Source of the DNA: Diorhabda sublineata
Taxonomy: Eukaryota > Arthropoda > Insecta > Coleoptera > Chrysomelidae
Direction of reading: 5' to 3'
DNA: 64,000 bases
NCBI RefSeq assembly: GCF_026230105.1
Contig: NC_079476.1
Coordinates: 13,282,709 to 13,346,708 of the forward strand
A program made the translations under genes and the position numbers. Of the stretch, positions 9,748-18,560 are shown in pieces. Position 1 is the stretch's first letter, and every line of letters begins with the position of its first letter. The notes under the pieces are model-generated. The model was given only the letters and a program-made list of their open reading frames with translations. It had not been told where the DNA came from and ran no database searches.

Positions 9748-11046
9748 ATGAGTGAATTAAACTCTAGTAATCTCGATAACATAGTTCAATTGTTCAATAA
9801 TATTTCTTTAGTCGAAAATAACGTAGAACAAACTGGTACTAACAAAATGGCTCCTCCTGCAATGAATTGGGATCTTTTCAAATCCAAACTATCAAATATT
9901 AAACCTTTTAACGGTGACAGTGAATATTTGAATAAATTCATTACAAGGTGTGAGCATTTAATAGAGTCATATAGAATTTATAATGATGCAGAATTAAATT
10001 TACACATTATAGAATGTATTCAAGAGAAATTAGAAGGTAGAGCAGCCTTCATGGTCGGTAACAGAGTTGAATTAAATACTTGGCCAAAATTAAAAACGGC
10101 CTTATTACAGTGTTTTGCTGATAGAAGGGATTTAAATTGTCTTGTGCAAGAGTTGATTAGAGCCAAACCATTAAAAAACGAGCATCTTATTGATTTTGGA
10201 AGTAGACTTCAATTAATTCGTAGTAGTGTAATTCAAAGAATTAGCAATGACCCTAATATAACTGCCGAAGAAAGAAATTGTCAAATAAATCAATACGATA
10301 AAACTGCTTTAAATACGTTTATTGCAGGGTGCGACGGTACTCTGAAAAATAATATGCATTTACGAAAACCACATTCTTTAGAAGACGCGATGGCCTATGT
10401 GGCCGAATTCGAAAATTTTGAAAGACTGTACGGTTCTTTAAACGATAAAAATAATCGACAAAATACACCTAATAATATTAATATACAGCATGCGAATAGC
10501 CAAAATTCTCAAAGATCCAAATCAAATTTTTATAAAAATCCTAATACGTATCAAAATTTTGTACCAAATAACAGACCTGTTAACAATTACCCGAATTATT
10601 ATAGCAATCGACAAAACTACCAACCAAATTTCGTACAAAATAGAGAAAGTTGGCCAAATCAGCCGATACCTATTCAATCCATACCACAAAATAAAAGATA
10701 TTTTACTAATCGACAAGTATTCGGCCCTCCCAAAAATGTATTCAAACCTAACCAAATTCCACAAAATCAATTACCAACACCTGAACCGATGTCCACGACA
10801 TCACGTAATTTTACTGAACGTACTCGAAAACCTATTAATAATAATAATAATAGATTTTTCCGATCAAATCCAAACGCTAAACCAAACTTCGTTTCCGAAG
10901 AGTTATACTTAAATCAATATGCTAATTCAGACTATAATCACGATAATCAATATGATGAATATGACGAAATAGAATTTGACGAAAACGACGAAGCCAATCG
11001 CGATGAAAATTTTCAAGCAGCTCGTCCATCAGACGGGAAAACATAG
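9748..11046 (+). CDS. gag: Gag polyprotein of the retroelement
   Basis: The predicted protein has 432 residues from the first ATG after the leader. Gag forms the particle shell and packages the genomic RNA. Residues about 40-230 form the capsid-like part, with FKSKLSNIKPFNGDSEYLNK, an aromatic-basic stretch around 110-128, and RDLNCLVQELIRAK near 127-140. Residues about 235-385 are very rich in Asn, Gln, Pro and Arg and low in complexity. The last 50 residues are acidic (DEYDEIEFDENDEAN). No CCHC zinc knuckle is present, as in several errantiviruses, so RNA binding may depend on the basic, Asn-rich region. The end overlaps pol in the -1 frame. The frame is fully intact. Confidence 0.93.
   Translation: MSELNSSNLDNIVQLFNNISLVENNVEQTGTNKMAPPAMNWDLFKSKLSNIKPFNGDSEYLNKFITRCEHLIESYRIYNDAELNLHIIECIQEKLEGRAAFMVGNRVELNTWPKLKTALLQCFADRRDLNCLVQELIRAKPLKNEHLIDFGSRLQLIRSSVIQRISNDPNITAEERNCQINQYDKTALNTFIAGCDGTLKNNMHLRKPHSLEDAMAYVAEFENFERLYGSLNDKNNRQNTPNNINIQHANSQNSQRSKSNFYKNPNTYQNFVPNNRPVNNYPNYYSNRQNYQPNFVQNRESWPNQPIPIQSIPQNKRYFTNRQVFGPPKNVFKPNQIPQNQLPTPEPMSTTSRNFTERTRKPINNNNNRFFRSNPNAKPNFVSEELYLNQYANSDYNHDNQYDEYDEIEFDENDEANRDENFQAARPSDGKT
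11007..11013 (+). promoter_or_regulatory. -1 ribosomal frameshift site (A AAU UUU) at the gag/pol junction
   Basis: AAATTTT lies in the required phase: gag codons are AAT (11008-11010) and TTT (11011-11013), so both tRNAs can re-pair after slipping back one base. The pol frame has a TGA stop at 11004-11006, immediately upstream. The heptamer is therefore at the very first position where slippage could enter the open pol frame. The gag stop TAG follows at 11044-11046. XXXYYYZ slippery sites are well established; the downstream stimulatory RNA structure was not evaluated. Confidence 0.75.
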
Positions 11047-14000
11047 AAATAAATATACTGCCAGTTAATCCGCTACCGTATATAGAAATTGCAAATCCAA
11101 AAATTAAATTGCTAATCGATACTGGTAGCTCTAAATCAATAATAAGACCTTCTATTGCCGAAAAATACTTTCCAGATACAATTTATCATTCTGATACTAC
11201 TATATCTACTAGTCTTGGAAGTAAAAACGTTAGGTATCGAGCGCTTATTCCTGCATTTCCTGAACTAAAAAATAAAAACTATCAAATCGATTTTATACTA
11301 TATGATTTTCACAATTATTTTGATGGAATTCTCGGTATTAAAGATTTAATAGGTATGAATATAAATATTGATCTAACTAATCGAGAACTATTAGGACCTC
11401 ACCTAAGATTGCCTTTTAAGTATAGAAAAGTAAACGATATTGAGTTTTCTTTTTCAATAGACCCCGGAGAAAAAACGATAAAGAAATTACCCGTAAATAT
11501 AGATAATGGGGATATTATTGTAGACGCTCGAAAAATAGAAAATATAATAATTCCACAAATTTTATCTACAGCGAGAAACGGTTTCGCACCAATAGAAATT
11601 CAAAATCACACAAATAATTCGATAACGATAACATTACGAGAACCAATTCAAGTTACTCCATTTAAAAATTCACAATATGAACTCTTTAAATTTGAAAGCT
11701 TTGCTAATGATTTTGATGAAAATAATTTCATAAAACCTAATGACAATATTACCGAATTAATTCGTACAAATCACATGAATAAAGAAGAAAAACAAAAAAT
11801 TATTTCATTGTGTAAAGAATATTCTGATTTATTTTTAAAACCAGGGGACAAATTGACTTTCACTTCAAATGTTAAACATATTATAAGAACCAAAGACGAG
11901 GTACCGGTTCACACTAAATCTTACAGATATCCCTACGTCCACAGAGAGGAAATTAGGAGACAAATTCAAGAGATGTTAGATAAAAACATAATTAGACCGT
12001 CCTGTTCCCCTTGGAGCTCCCCGATATGGATTGTTAAAAAGAAAATGGACGCATCAAATACCCAAAAATGGAGACTGGTAGTTGATTACCGGAAAATTAA
12101 TGAAAAGACAATTGATGACAGGTACCCGCTTCCCAATATATCCGATATATTGGATAAATTAGGTCGAGCTCAGTATTTTACTACCCTCGACTTGGCAAGC
12201 GGCTTCCATCAAATACAAATGAGCGAATGTTCTATAGAAAAAACGGCTTTCAACGTAGATGGAGGACATTACGAGTACCTTAGAATGCCTTTCGGTCTTA
12301 AAAATGCCCCTTCTACATTTCAAAGAGCTGTAAATGAAGTCCTTAAAGACATCCAAAACAAAATATGCATGGTATACATGGATGACATTATCATATTCAG
12401 TACTAGCCTTCAGGAGCACATACAAAATCTGAAATTAGTATTTTCAAAACTACGCCACGCAGAGCTTAAGATACAACTAGACAAGTGCGAGTTTCTTCGC
12501 AAGGAAGTAGAGTATCTAGGTCACGTTGTAACTCCTCATGGGATAAAACCTAATCCGAATAAAATCAAAGCAATTCAAAATTTCCCTATCCCAAAAACCG
12601 CTAAAGATATTAAATCCTTTTTAGGACTAGTAGGTTACTATAGAAAGTTTATAAAAAACTTTGCTCAAATTACGAAACCGATGACGATATGTCTAAAGAA
12701 GGATCACATAATTAAACATACCGAAGAATTTATTAATTGCTTCAATACTTGTAAAAACATTTTAATTTCAGAACCAGTCCTTGCGTATCCCGATTTCAGT
12801 AAACCTTTCGAATTAACTACTGACGCTTCTAAATATGCCATAGGTGCTATTCTATCTCAAAATAATCATCCTATTTGTTATGCTAGTAGAACACTTAATT
12901 CCGCAGAAATAAATTATTCTACAATCGAGAAAGAGTTACTTTCGATAGTCTGGTCGTGTAAATATTTTCGACCGTATTTATTTGGTCAAAAATTCACAAT
13001 TTTTTCAGATCATAAACCATTGCAATGGCTCATGTCATTAAAAGAGCCCAATTCACGTCTTGTACGCTGGCGCCTTAAACTTGAGGAATTTGAGTACGAT
13101 ATAAAATATTTGAAAGGTAAAAGTAACAAAGCAGCTGATGCATTATCTCGATATCCCGATATAAATGCATTAGAAACTGCATCAATGGATGTCAATTTAA
13201 GTGACATCGATGAAATAATGAATGAAGAATTTGAAAGAATTAATTCCAGTACTCTCCCGAATTTAGATAATTTAGATCTTACAAATATATTAGATTTAAA
13301 TAAATTTAACCAAAACGATTCAAACATAGAAAATCTCGCAAACAATAATTTACCAATATTACCTATAACGGAAGAACCAAATCCTAATAATAACGAAGAC
13401 ATTGAAACAGTACATACATCTGTTGAAAATCCTATTCTATCAATTCCAATTACCGAAAAACCATTAAATATGTATAAAAATCAAATATATTTTACTAATG
13501 GTCAAATAAATACCTTTAAGGTTAGAAGAGAGAAAGTATTCGAAAATATTCGTCTATACGTTACATTACCGGTAATTGACATCGAAAATAATATAATAAA
13601 CTTCATTAAAGAATATATTGACCCCAGGAAAAATTATGCACTTTATTTCCAGAACGAACCCTTATCGAGAATATTTATTGTAACTGCACAGAATATGTTT
13701 AAGAATTCTGCATTTAAATTTACACTGTGTACCAAATCAGTAACAGATATTGAAACAAAAGAAGAGCAATTAGAAAAAATTAAATATCATCATATATATA
13801 AATCAGGTCATAGGGGCATAAACGAAGTTAAAACATCTCTTAGTTGTAGATACTACTGGCCGAAAATGATCGAAGATGTAGAAAACTTTATCAATAATTG
13901 CGATACATGCTTGAAAAATAAATATGATAGGAATCCCCCTGTCGTCAAATTTAGCCTAACACCCACAGCGTCTAAGCCTTTTGAGCATGTACATATGGAT

Positions 14001-14834
14001 GTTTTTAAAATTGCAAATAAAATTTATTTAACAGTAATTGATTCCTTTTCGCGTTACGGACAAGCTTACCCCATAGTAAGTGTTACAGGATTTTCCACAG
14101 TAGACTCTTTACTAAATTTCATAACTCACCATGGACTACCTCAAAAGATAACAACAGATAGTGGTTCTGAATTTAAGAATTTCGATTTAGAAGACTTTTG
14201 CAAACTTCACCATATAGAATTGCATCATACCACAGCGAAAAATAGCAATTCCAACTCGCCAGTTGAACGATTTCATTCAAGTATTTTAGAACATTATCGA
14301 TGTATACAGGAAGATAATAAAAATTTGACACCGGATCAAATAATGAAACACGCGATTCTTAGTTATAACAATTCAGTTCATACAGTAACAAAATTCACGC
14401 CTTTCGAAATTATAAAAGGACATATAAACAATCCTGACCCGTTTGACCTGAATGATCATTTAGTTATATCTCAATACGTTCAAAATCACAAAGAAACCAG
14501 TAAACGCTTATATGAAAAAATTAAACAACAAAACGAACAAACTAAACAAAAGGTTATAGAGAAATTAAATAGAAAAAGGTCCGAACCTTTAGACTATTCA
14601 AATCAAAAAACCGCCTACGTAAAAACTAAATTAAGAAATAAGAAACTCCCTAAATTTAAACAAACTAAAATAATCAGAGATAAAGGTATTCTGCTTAAAA
14701 CCGATAAAGGTACGTATCATAAAAGTATTGTCCGAAAACCAAGAAGTAATGTTCGGAAATTGTTACAGGATGTCGACGAGCACGCGAATCCTGATGCTTT
14801 ACCTGATTCTTCGCGTATTTCAAGCGACCTGTAG
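11007..14834 (+). CDS. pol: Pol polyprotein: protease, reverse transcriptase, RNase H, integrase
   Basis: The frame is open from 11007 and entered by -1 frameshifting from gag; a TTG at 11109 is not a likely start. The order is protease (LIDTGSS, catalytic DTG at 11118-11126), then reverse transcriptase (WRLVVDYRKIN, LDLASGFHQI, MPFGLKNAPSTFQR, YMDD at 12375-12386). RNase H follows (TTDAS near 12822, YSTIEKELL, SDHKPLQWL, KAADALSR). The integrase has an HHCC zinc domain (HH...H about 13788, C-x2-C about 13900) and catalytic D, D, E near 14000, 14158 and 14265 (MDVFK, TTDSGSEF, SPVERFHS). A low-complexity Asn-rich linker lies between RNase H and integrase. No chromodomain follows. All catalytic residues are present and there are no stops. 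The last 107 nt overlap env. Confidence 0.95.
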   Translation, partial: KFSSSSSIRRENIEINILPVNPLPYIEIANPKIKLLIDTGSSKSIIRPSIAEKYFPDTIYHSDTTISTSLGSKNVRYRALIPAFPELKNKNYQIDFILYDFHNYFDGILGIKDLIGMNINIDLTNRELLGPHLRLPFKYRKVNDIEFSFSIDPGEKTIKKLPVNIDNGDIIVDARKIENIIIPQILSTARNGFAPIEIQNHTNNSITITLREPIQVTPFKNSQYELFKFESFANDFDENNFIKPNDNITELIRTNHMNKEEKQKIISLCKEYSDLFLKPGDKLTFTSNVKHIIRTKDEVPVHTKSYRYPYVHREEIRRQIQEMLDKNIIRPSCSPWSSPIWIVKKKMDASNTQKWRLVVDYRKINEKTIDDRYPLPNISDILDKLGRAQYFTTLDLASGFHQIQMSECSIEKTAFNVDGGHYEYLRMPFGLKNAPSTFQRAVNEVLKDIQNKICMVYMDDIIIFSTSLQEHIQNLKLVFSKLRHAELKIQLDKCEFLRKEVEYLGHVVTPHGIKPNPNKIKAIQNFPIPKTAKDIKSFLGLVGYYRKFIKNFAQITKPMTICLKKDHIIKHTEEFINCFNTCKNILISEPVLAYPDFSKPFELTTDASKYAIGAILSQNNHPICYASRTLNSAEINYSTIEKELLSIVWSCKYFRPYLFGQKFTIFSDHKPLQWLMSLKEPNSRLVRWRLKLEEFEYDIKYLKGKSNKAADALSRYPDINALETASMDVNLSDIDEIMNEEFERINSSTLPNLDNLDLTNILDLNKFNQNDSNIENLANNNLPILPITEEPNPNNNEDIETVHTSVENPILSIPITEKPLNMYKNQIYFTNGQINTFKVRREKVFENIRLYVTLPVIDIENNIINFIKEYIDPRKNYALYFQNEPLSRIFIVTAQNMFKNSAFKFTLCTKSVTDIETKEEQLEKIKYHHIYKSGHRGINEVKTSLSCRYYWPKMIEDVENFINNCDTCLKNKYDRNPPVVKFSLTPTASKPFEHVHMDVFKIANKIYLTVIDSFSRYGQAYPIVSVTGFSTVDSLLNFITHHGLPQKITTDSGSEFKNFDLEDFCKLHHIELHHTTAKNSNSNSPVERFHSSILEHYRCIQEDNKNLTPDQIMKHAILSYNNSVHTVTKFTPFEIIKGHINNPDPFDLNDHLVISQYVQNHKETSKRLYEKIKQQNEQTKQKVIEKLNRKRSEPLDYSNQKTAYVKTKLRNKKLPKFKQTKIIRDKGILLKTDKGTYHKSIVRKPRSNVRKLLQDVDEHANPDALPDSSRISSDL

Positions 14835-16470
14835 TGTAGAAGACATACAGGTTACGAAAATTCAAAACTTCCTTCTTCCTATCCAATTAGGAAACGCTAG
14901 ATTAGTATATAGTAAACATACGTTTTTACATTATTTAGATTTAAGCCAACTTATTAAGCAAATAGATAGTCTAGTTACGCATTTCAATTACATAAAAAAT
15001 AGTATTACAACTGTAACCACTACAAACACTATATCCTATCACGCTTTAGCACAGAACATGTTAATAAGAACCGAGTATTTGATCAACACTGTACAGAAAA
15101 AATTCGAAAATTTGAATCCTCATATCAGAAATCGAAGAGGTTTGCTAAATGGCGTTGGTAAAATAAACAAATGGCTATTTGGAAACCTCGATTCAGATGA
15201 CGAGATAAAATACGATAACGCAATTACTTTATTACAACAAAATCAAAAGAACATTATCCATGAAACTAACCTTCAAATTTCTCTCTATAAGAAACTCATT
15301 GATCATTACAATAAGTCAATTACTACTTTAAATAAAAATCAAGCAAACTTTAATAATGGGTTACAACTATTTTCAGCCTCTGTATATAACAAAATTGAAA
15401 CACTAGAAAGTTATCTAACGTTTCAAGGTATGTTGTATCAGATTAATTTAGACTGTCAGTCAACAATAACGTTTATAGATAATATTGAGAACGCAGTTGT
15501 ATTTTCGAAACTTAATTCTGTACATACGTCTATAATTTCTAGTTACGAGATACTGGACATAATTCAACATTTAGAAAAACTATATTCGGAAAAACAGATT
15601 CCTAAATTTTCTAACATTTTAACATACTACCAATTTCTTGGAACTCAAGTATCAATCATTGATTCGAAATTAGTCTTTGCTATCCACGTACCTATACTCA
15701 TCTCCGAAACATTTGAATTTTACCACCTTTTTCCCATAATCCAAAATAATAAAATGTACACTCCTAAATTCCCTTACCTGGCACGAACGCAAAATGAAAC
15801 TCAATCAGAAAAAGAAGAATGTCCACCACTCGAAGGTACCTACTATTGCCGTCAAAATTTTGTCCAAAGGGATAATTGCACCCTTAGTCTACTTGAAGGG
15901 AACACTCTCGATGATTGCCAAATTCTAGAAGTCAATATCGAAGAAACAATCATTCAACAAGTTACAACAAAAGAAGTCCTGATAATGCCGATTCAACAAG
16001 AAAAAATACTTTCAAAATGTCAATCCGATCGATACCTCGAAATAGAAGAACCATCACTTGTCAAAATCCCAGAAAACTGTGAACTATGGATCAATAATCA
16101 ACGATACATCAATGACGACGAAATCAGTTACGGTAAACCATTTGTCCTGCCAAAATTAGAAACAAACAAATTATCAACTTCAAAACACTACGAAAAATAT
16201 AACATAACAAATCTCAATCTCGATGATCTTTTCCAAATCAACGAATTGTCAAGAAAATTGAAGCCGATCCAAGAAACTTCCAATACACAGAGTCATGTAA
16301 CAATAATCGAAAGCCTTTTAGCGATAATATTCATTATTTTAATAGCAGGTGTTTTGTTCAAATTCAAATCAAAAATTTTAGTATGCCGAAAACACACAAA
16401 AGAAAAAAGTCAAGAAAACCTGGAAAGGGCCCAAAAATCGAAAAGTCAATCCATACTTTTCGAGACTTAA
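14728..16470 (+). CDS. env: Env-like fusion glycoprotein of the retroelement
   Basis: The open frame gives 580 residues from 14728, but the likelier start is ATG 14770 (566 residues), one base after a splice acceptor and directly before a hydrophobic signal peptide (LMLYLILRVF). A furin-type site RNRR (residues 134-137 of the long form) is followed by GLLNGVGKINKWLFG, the fusion-peptide-like motif shared by errantivirus Env and baculovirus F proteins. The ectodomain has helical, Asn-rich stretches and a Cys-containing region. A transmembrane segment near residues 521-541 (SLLAIIFIILIAGVL) is followed by a short basic tail. The frame is intact and ends just before the purine tract. Role in entry or cell-to-cell spread is inferred from the family. 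Confidence 0.9.
   Translation: MSENQEVMFGNCYRMSTSTRILMLYLILRVFQATCSVEDIQVTKIQNFLLPIQLGNARLVYSKHTFLHYLDLSQLIKQIDSLVTHFNYIKNSITTVTTTNTISYHALAQNMLIRTEYLINTVQKKFENLNPHIRNRRGLLNGVGKINKWLFGNLDSDDEIKYDNAITLLQQNQKNIIHETNLQISLYKKLIDHYNKSITTLNKNQANFNNGLQLFSASVYNKIETLESYLTFQGMLYQINLDCQSTITFIDNIENAVVFSKLNSVHTSIISSYEILDIIQHLEKLYSEKQIPKFSNILTYYQFLGTQVSIIDSKLVFAIHVPILISETFEFYHLFPIIQNNKMYTPKFPYLARTQNETQSEKEECPPLEGTYYCRQNFVQRDNCTLSLLEGNTLDDCQILEVNIEETIIQQVTTKEVLIMPIQQEKILSKCQSDRYLEIEEPSLVKIPENCELWINNQRYINDDEISYGKPFVLPKLETNKLSTSKHYEKYNITNLNLDDLFQINELSRKLKPIQETSNTQSHVTIIESLLAIIFIILIAGVLFKFKSKILVCRKHTKEKSQENLERAQKSKSQSILFET
14754..14772 (+). promoter_or_regulatory. Candidate splice acceptor and start codon of the env mRNA
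   Basis: ATTGTTACAG ends at 14768 and an in-frame env ATG occupies 14770-14772. Errantivirus env genes are expressed from a singly spliced RNA; the matching donor here is probably 9622. The pyrimidine tract is weak. Confidence 0.55.
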
Positions 16471-16479
16471 GGAGGGAGG
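16469..16479 (+). promoter_or_regulatory. Polypurine tract
   Basis: AAGGAGGGAGG lies directly before the 3' LTR, the usual plus-strand priming site of reverse transcription. Its first bases include the env stop codon. Confidence 0.85.
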
Positions 16480-16697
16480 AGTTACATACGCCGCTTATCA
16501 AGGAAACTTAAAAGCGCAGCAGAAACACTATACTTTCTGAGAAATTGTTATTTAACAACATATGCAGATAAATCTTACTTTCTTGTAATATCATTTAATA
16601 AAATTCATTCTCTGTTCAGATCTCTAACAATAAACTTGTAATTGCTAGAATAAATATATTTTTTAAAAACGAATTTTTCGTAAAGAAAACCAAAATT
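16480..16697 (+). repeat. 3' LTR
   Basis: 218 bp, identical to the 5' LTR by base-by-base reading, with AATAAA at 16649-16654. It is followed by the target duplication AACT. Confidence 0.95.
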
Positions 16698-16701
16698 AAC
16701 T

Positions 16702-17712
16702 ATCTAATGTATTTTTTCCGAAAAACTGAAACATGACAAAACTGCAGCCTAGCTATCAATTTAAAGGCATTTGACCTTTAAGAGAAAAAAAATTTCGCCA
16801 AACTTTTCTGTCACCCCCGCGCCACGAATTACTCGCCCTCCCATGGAACAAAGTGTATACACACTGAGTATGTCTAAAATCGTTATGTGTGAAATAGACG
16901 TTATACAGGTAGATGAGTTTAAAGAGTTTATAACGTCAACGTTAAATATTAGTCAAAATAAGAAAAAAATCTCTGGAGGGGTGGCACATCTGGTATTTGC
17001 ACGCGGGCGGCCCATACTCTAGGATTGAGATTCTGCCATGTGATAAGATATGGGGAACACATCACCTGGCGACATTGTCATTATAAGCCATTACAAGTTT
17101 AAGAACACCCTAGTAATCTGATAAAGTTTATGTTTACATTACTAATCTATGGTTTTATTTTTAAACAAGAAGAGTAAAGACATATTTATTCGTGTTTTGA
17201 CTTTTTTTATTTATTCGCAAAATTTTATACGAAGAAGTGGAACAAGAAATAACTTAAATTGAGAACCAATTACCTAGCTGGAAATTTGCTGCTATTTTTT
17301 TCATTCGTGAAATACATCAATTCAAGTATCGAATATCAATTATAAGAATACAAAAAAAATATTAATTGATATTAACGAGCTATGATATAATTGATAGATA
17401 ACGAGTTAATCTTATCTTTAATAAAAAACCGCATAGAGCGTTAAGTTTAGTTATGGTGTTGGTAATCCTAACGTGAATACACAAAACTGAAGTAACAGCT
17501 GGTATGTTAAAATTTCTTGATTTGTATCATAGTAATCAGTTTTTGATACTCAATTAATAAACTAAATGATAGCTTTTCCTTCCAACTTTCTATACAGGGC
17601 GGGTTATTTATTAAAAGCACTCAAGTGATAAGTTCGTCACTTATGACGTGGTATAATATTTAAAACAGTTAATTTTATATATAACATTTAGCATTGAATA
17701 GCCTTAATATAA

Positions 17713-17717
<5 letters not shown>
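16702..17717. other. AT-rich intergenic DNA, nothing recognised
   Basis: One short open frame (16771-17022) has no recognisable domain. No repeat was seen. Confidence 0.5.

Positions 17718-17806
<89 letters not shown>
17718..17806. repeat. (TA)n microsatellite
   Basis: An uninterrupted TA dinucleotide run of 89 nt (about 44 units). Confidence 0.95.
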
Positions 17807-17808
<2 letters not shown>

Positions 17809-18385
17809 TTTAGATAGATCCAAATCTTAACCAGCTAAAACAATGAAATTTAAATTCAAATATTGTTTAATTTCTTTGTATTTTATCACTATTAACAAAT
17901 ACCGCTCCTATGATTTAATTCAATTATTACTGAAAATTTAACTGGTTTTAGTAATCCATTATTTCATGTAGTACTAATAAACCAAATTGACTAACTTATG
18001 CAATTTATGATTTCATTATATTGCGAAAAAGAGTGTAATCATAAATTTTATGCAATTATTTATCATTTAACAATAATAACTATATGATGATGTAAATAAC
18101 GAAAATTGGGGAAAATAATACTCTGATCTTTATTGGAATATTATCTTTTATATACGTATAGATTAATACGGCACCATACAAAGATATTTTTTCCGTAAAT
18201 GTCAAAAATTCTAATATCAATAGATATACAAAAAAGAAGCAATTATCAATTAAAATAATTTATAGATATATTTAAATTTATAGAATATAATTATACATAC
18301 AATTAAACACGCGGTGAATGAACTTGCGTTTAAAATATTTGACAATGGGAGGCTGCACTATTTGACATAATGATGCGAAGTTTGA

Positions 18386-18560
18386 ATCTCGTAGATATTC
18401 CTATATAGACGATCATGCAGATGGAGCATCTGCAACCACTACTAGACACACTGTAGAAAAAGACACTGATTTCGTGTTGCGAAATTCACGTGTGACTATT
18501 AAACAAATATTTGAAAATAGTGGTCACGCAGGGTGGGTTACTACGAAAGTTAACAGATGA
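18386..18560 (+). pseudogene. Possible mariner transposase N-terminal fragment
   Basis: Translation gives YSYIDDHADGASATTTRHTV followed by VEKDTDFVLRNSRVTIKQIF. This matches the DDERSGRPSTS...VEKV...L.NRRVTIREIA arrangement at the paired-type DNA-binding region of mariner transposases. No catalytic part follows. The similarity is partial and the fragment short, so the call is tentative. Confidence 0.4.

Larger units (their letters stand above)
9141..16701 (+). mobile_element. Complete errantivirus-type LTR retroelement (endogenous retrovirus with env)
   Basis: The element is 9145-16697 (7553 bp), flanked by AACT at 9141-9144 and 16698-16701, a 4-bp target duplication. It has identical 218-bp LTRs, a primer-binding site after the 5' LTR, a purine-rich tract before the 3' LTR, and three long open frames in the order gag, pol, env with no internal stops. 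LTR ends AGTTAC...AAATT, the tRNA-Ser-like primer site, the -1 gag/pol overlap, an env overlapping the pol end, and a pol lacking a chromodomain all fit the insect errantivirus (gypsy/17.6/297-like) group. Identical LTRs mean insertion was very recent. Whether it is transcribed or infectious cannot be told from sequence. Confidence 0.95.

Noticed and set aside
10490..10912. 140-codon frame and an opposite 82-codon frame
   Set aside because: Shadows of the low-complexity Asn-rich part of gag.
11109..11111. TTG as a pol start codon
   Set aside because: It lies inside the protease; the frame is open upstream to 11007 and a slippery site explains pol expression.
12159..13402. Minus-strand frames of 88 and 130 codons
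   Set aside because: Antisense shadows of pol, which has complete catalytic motifs in the other strand.
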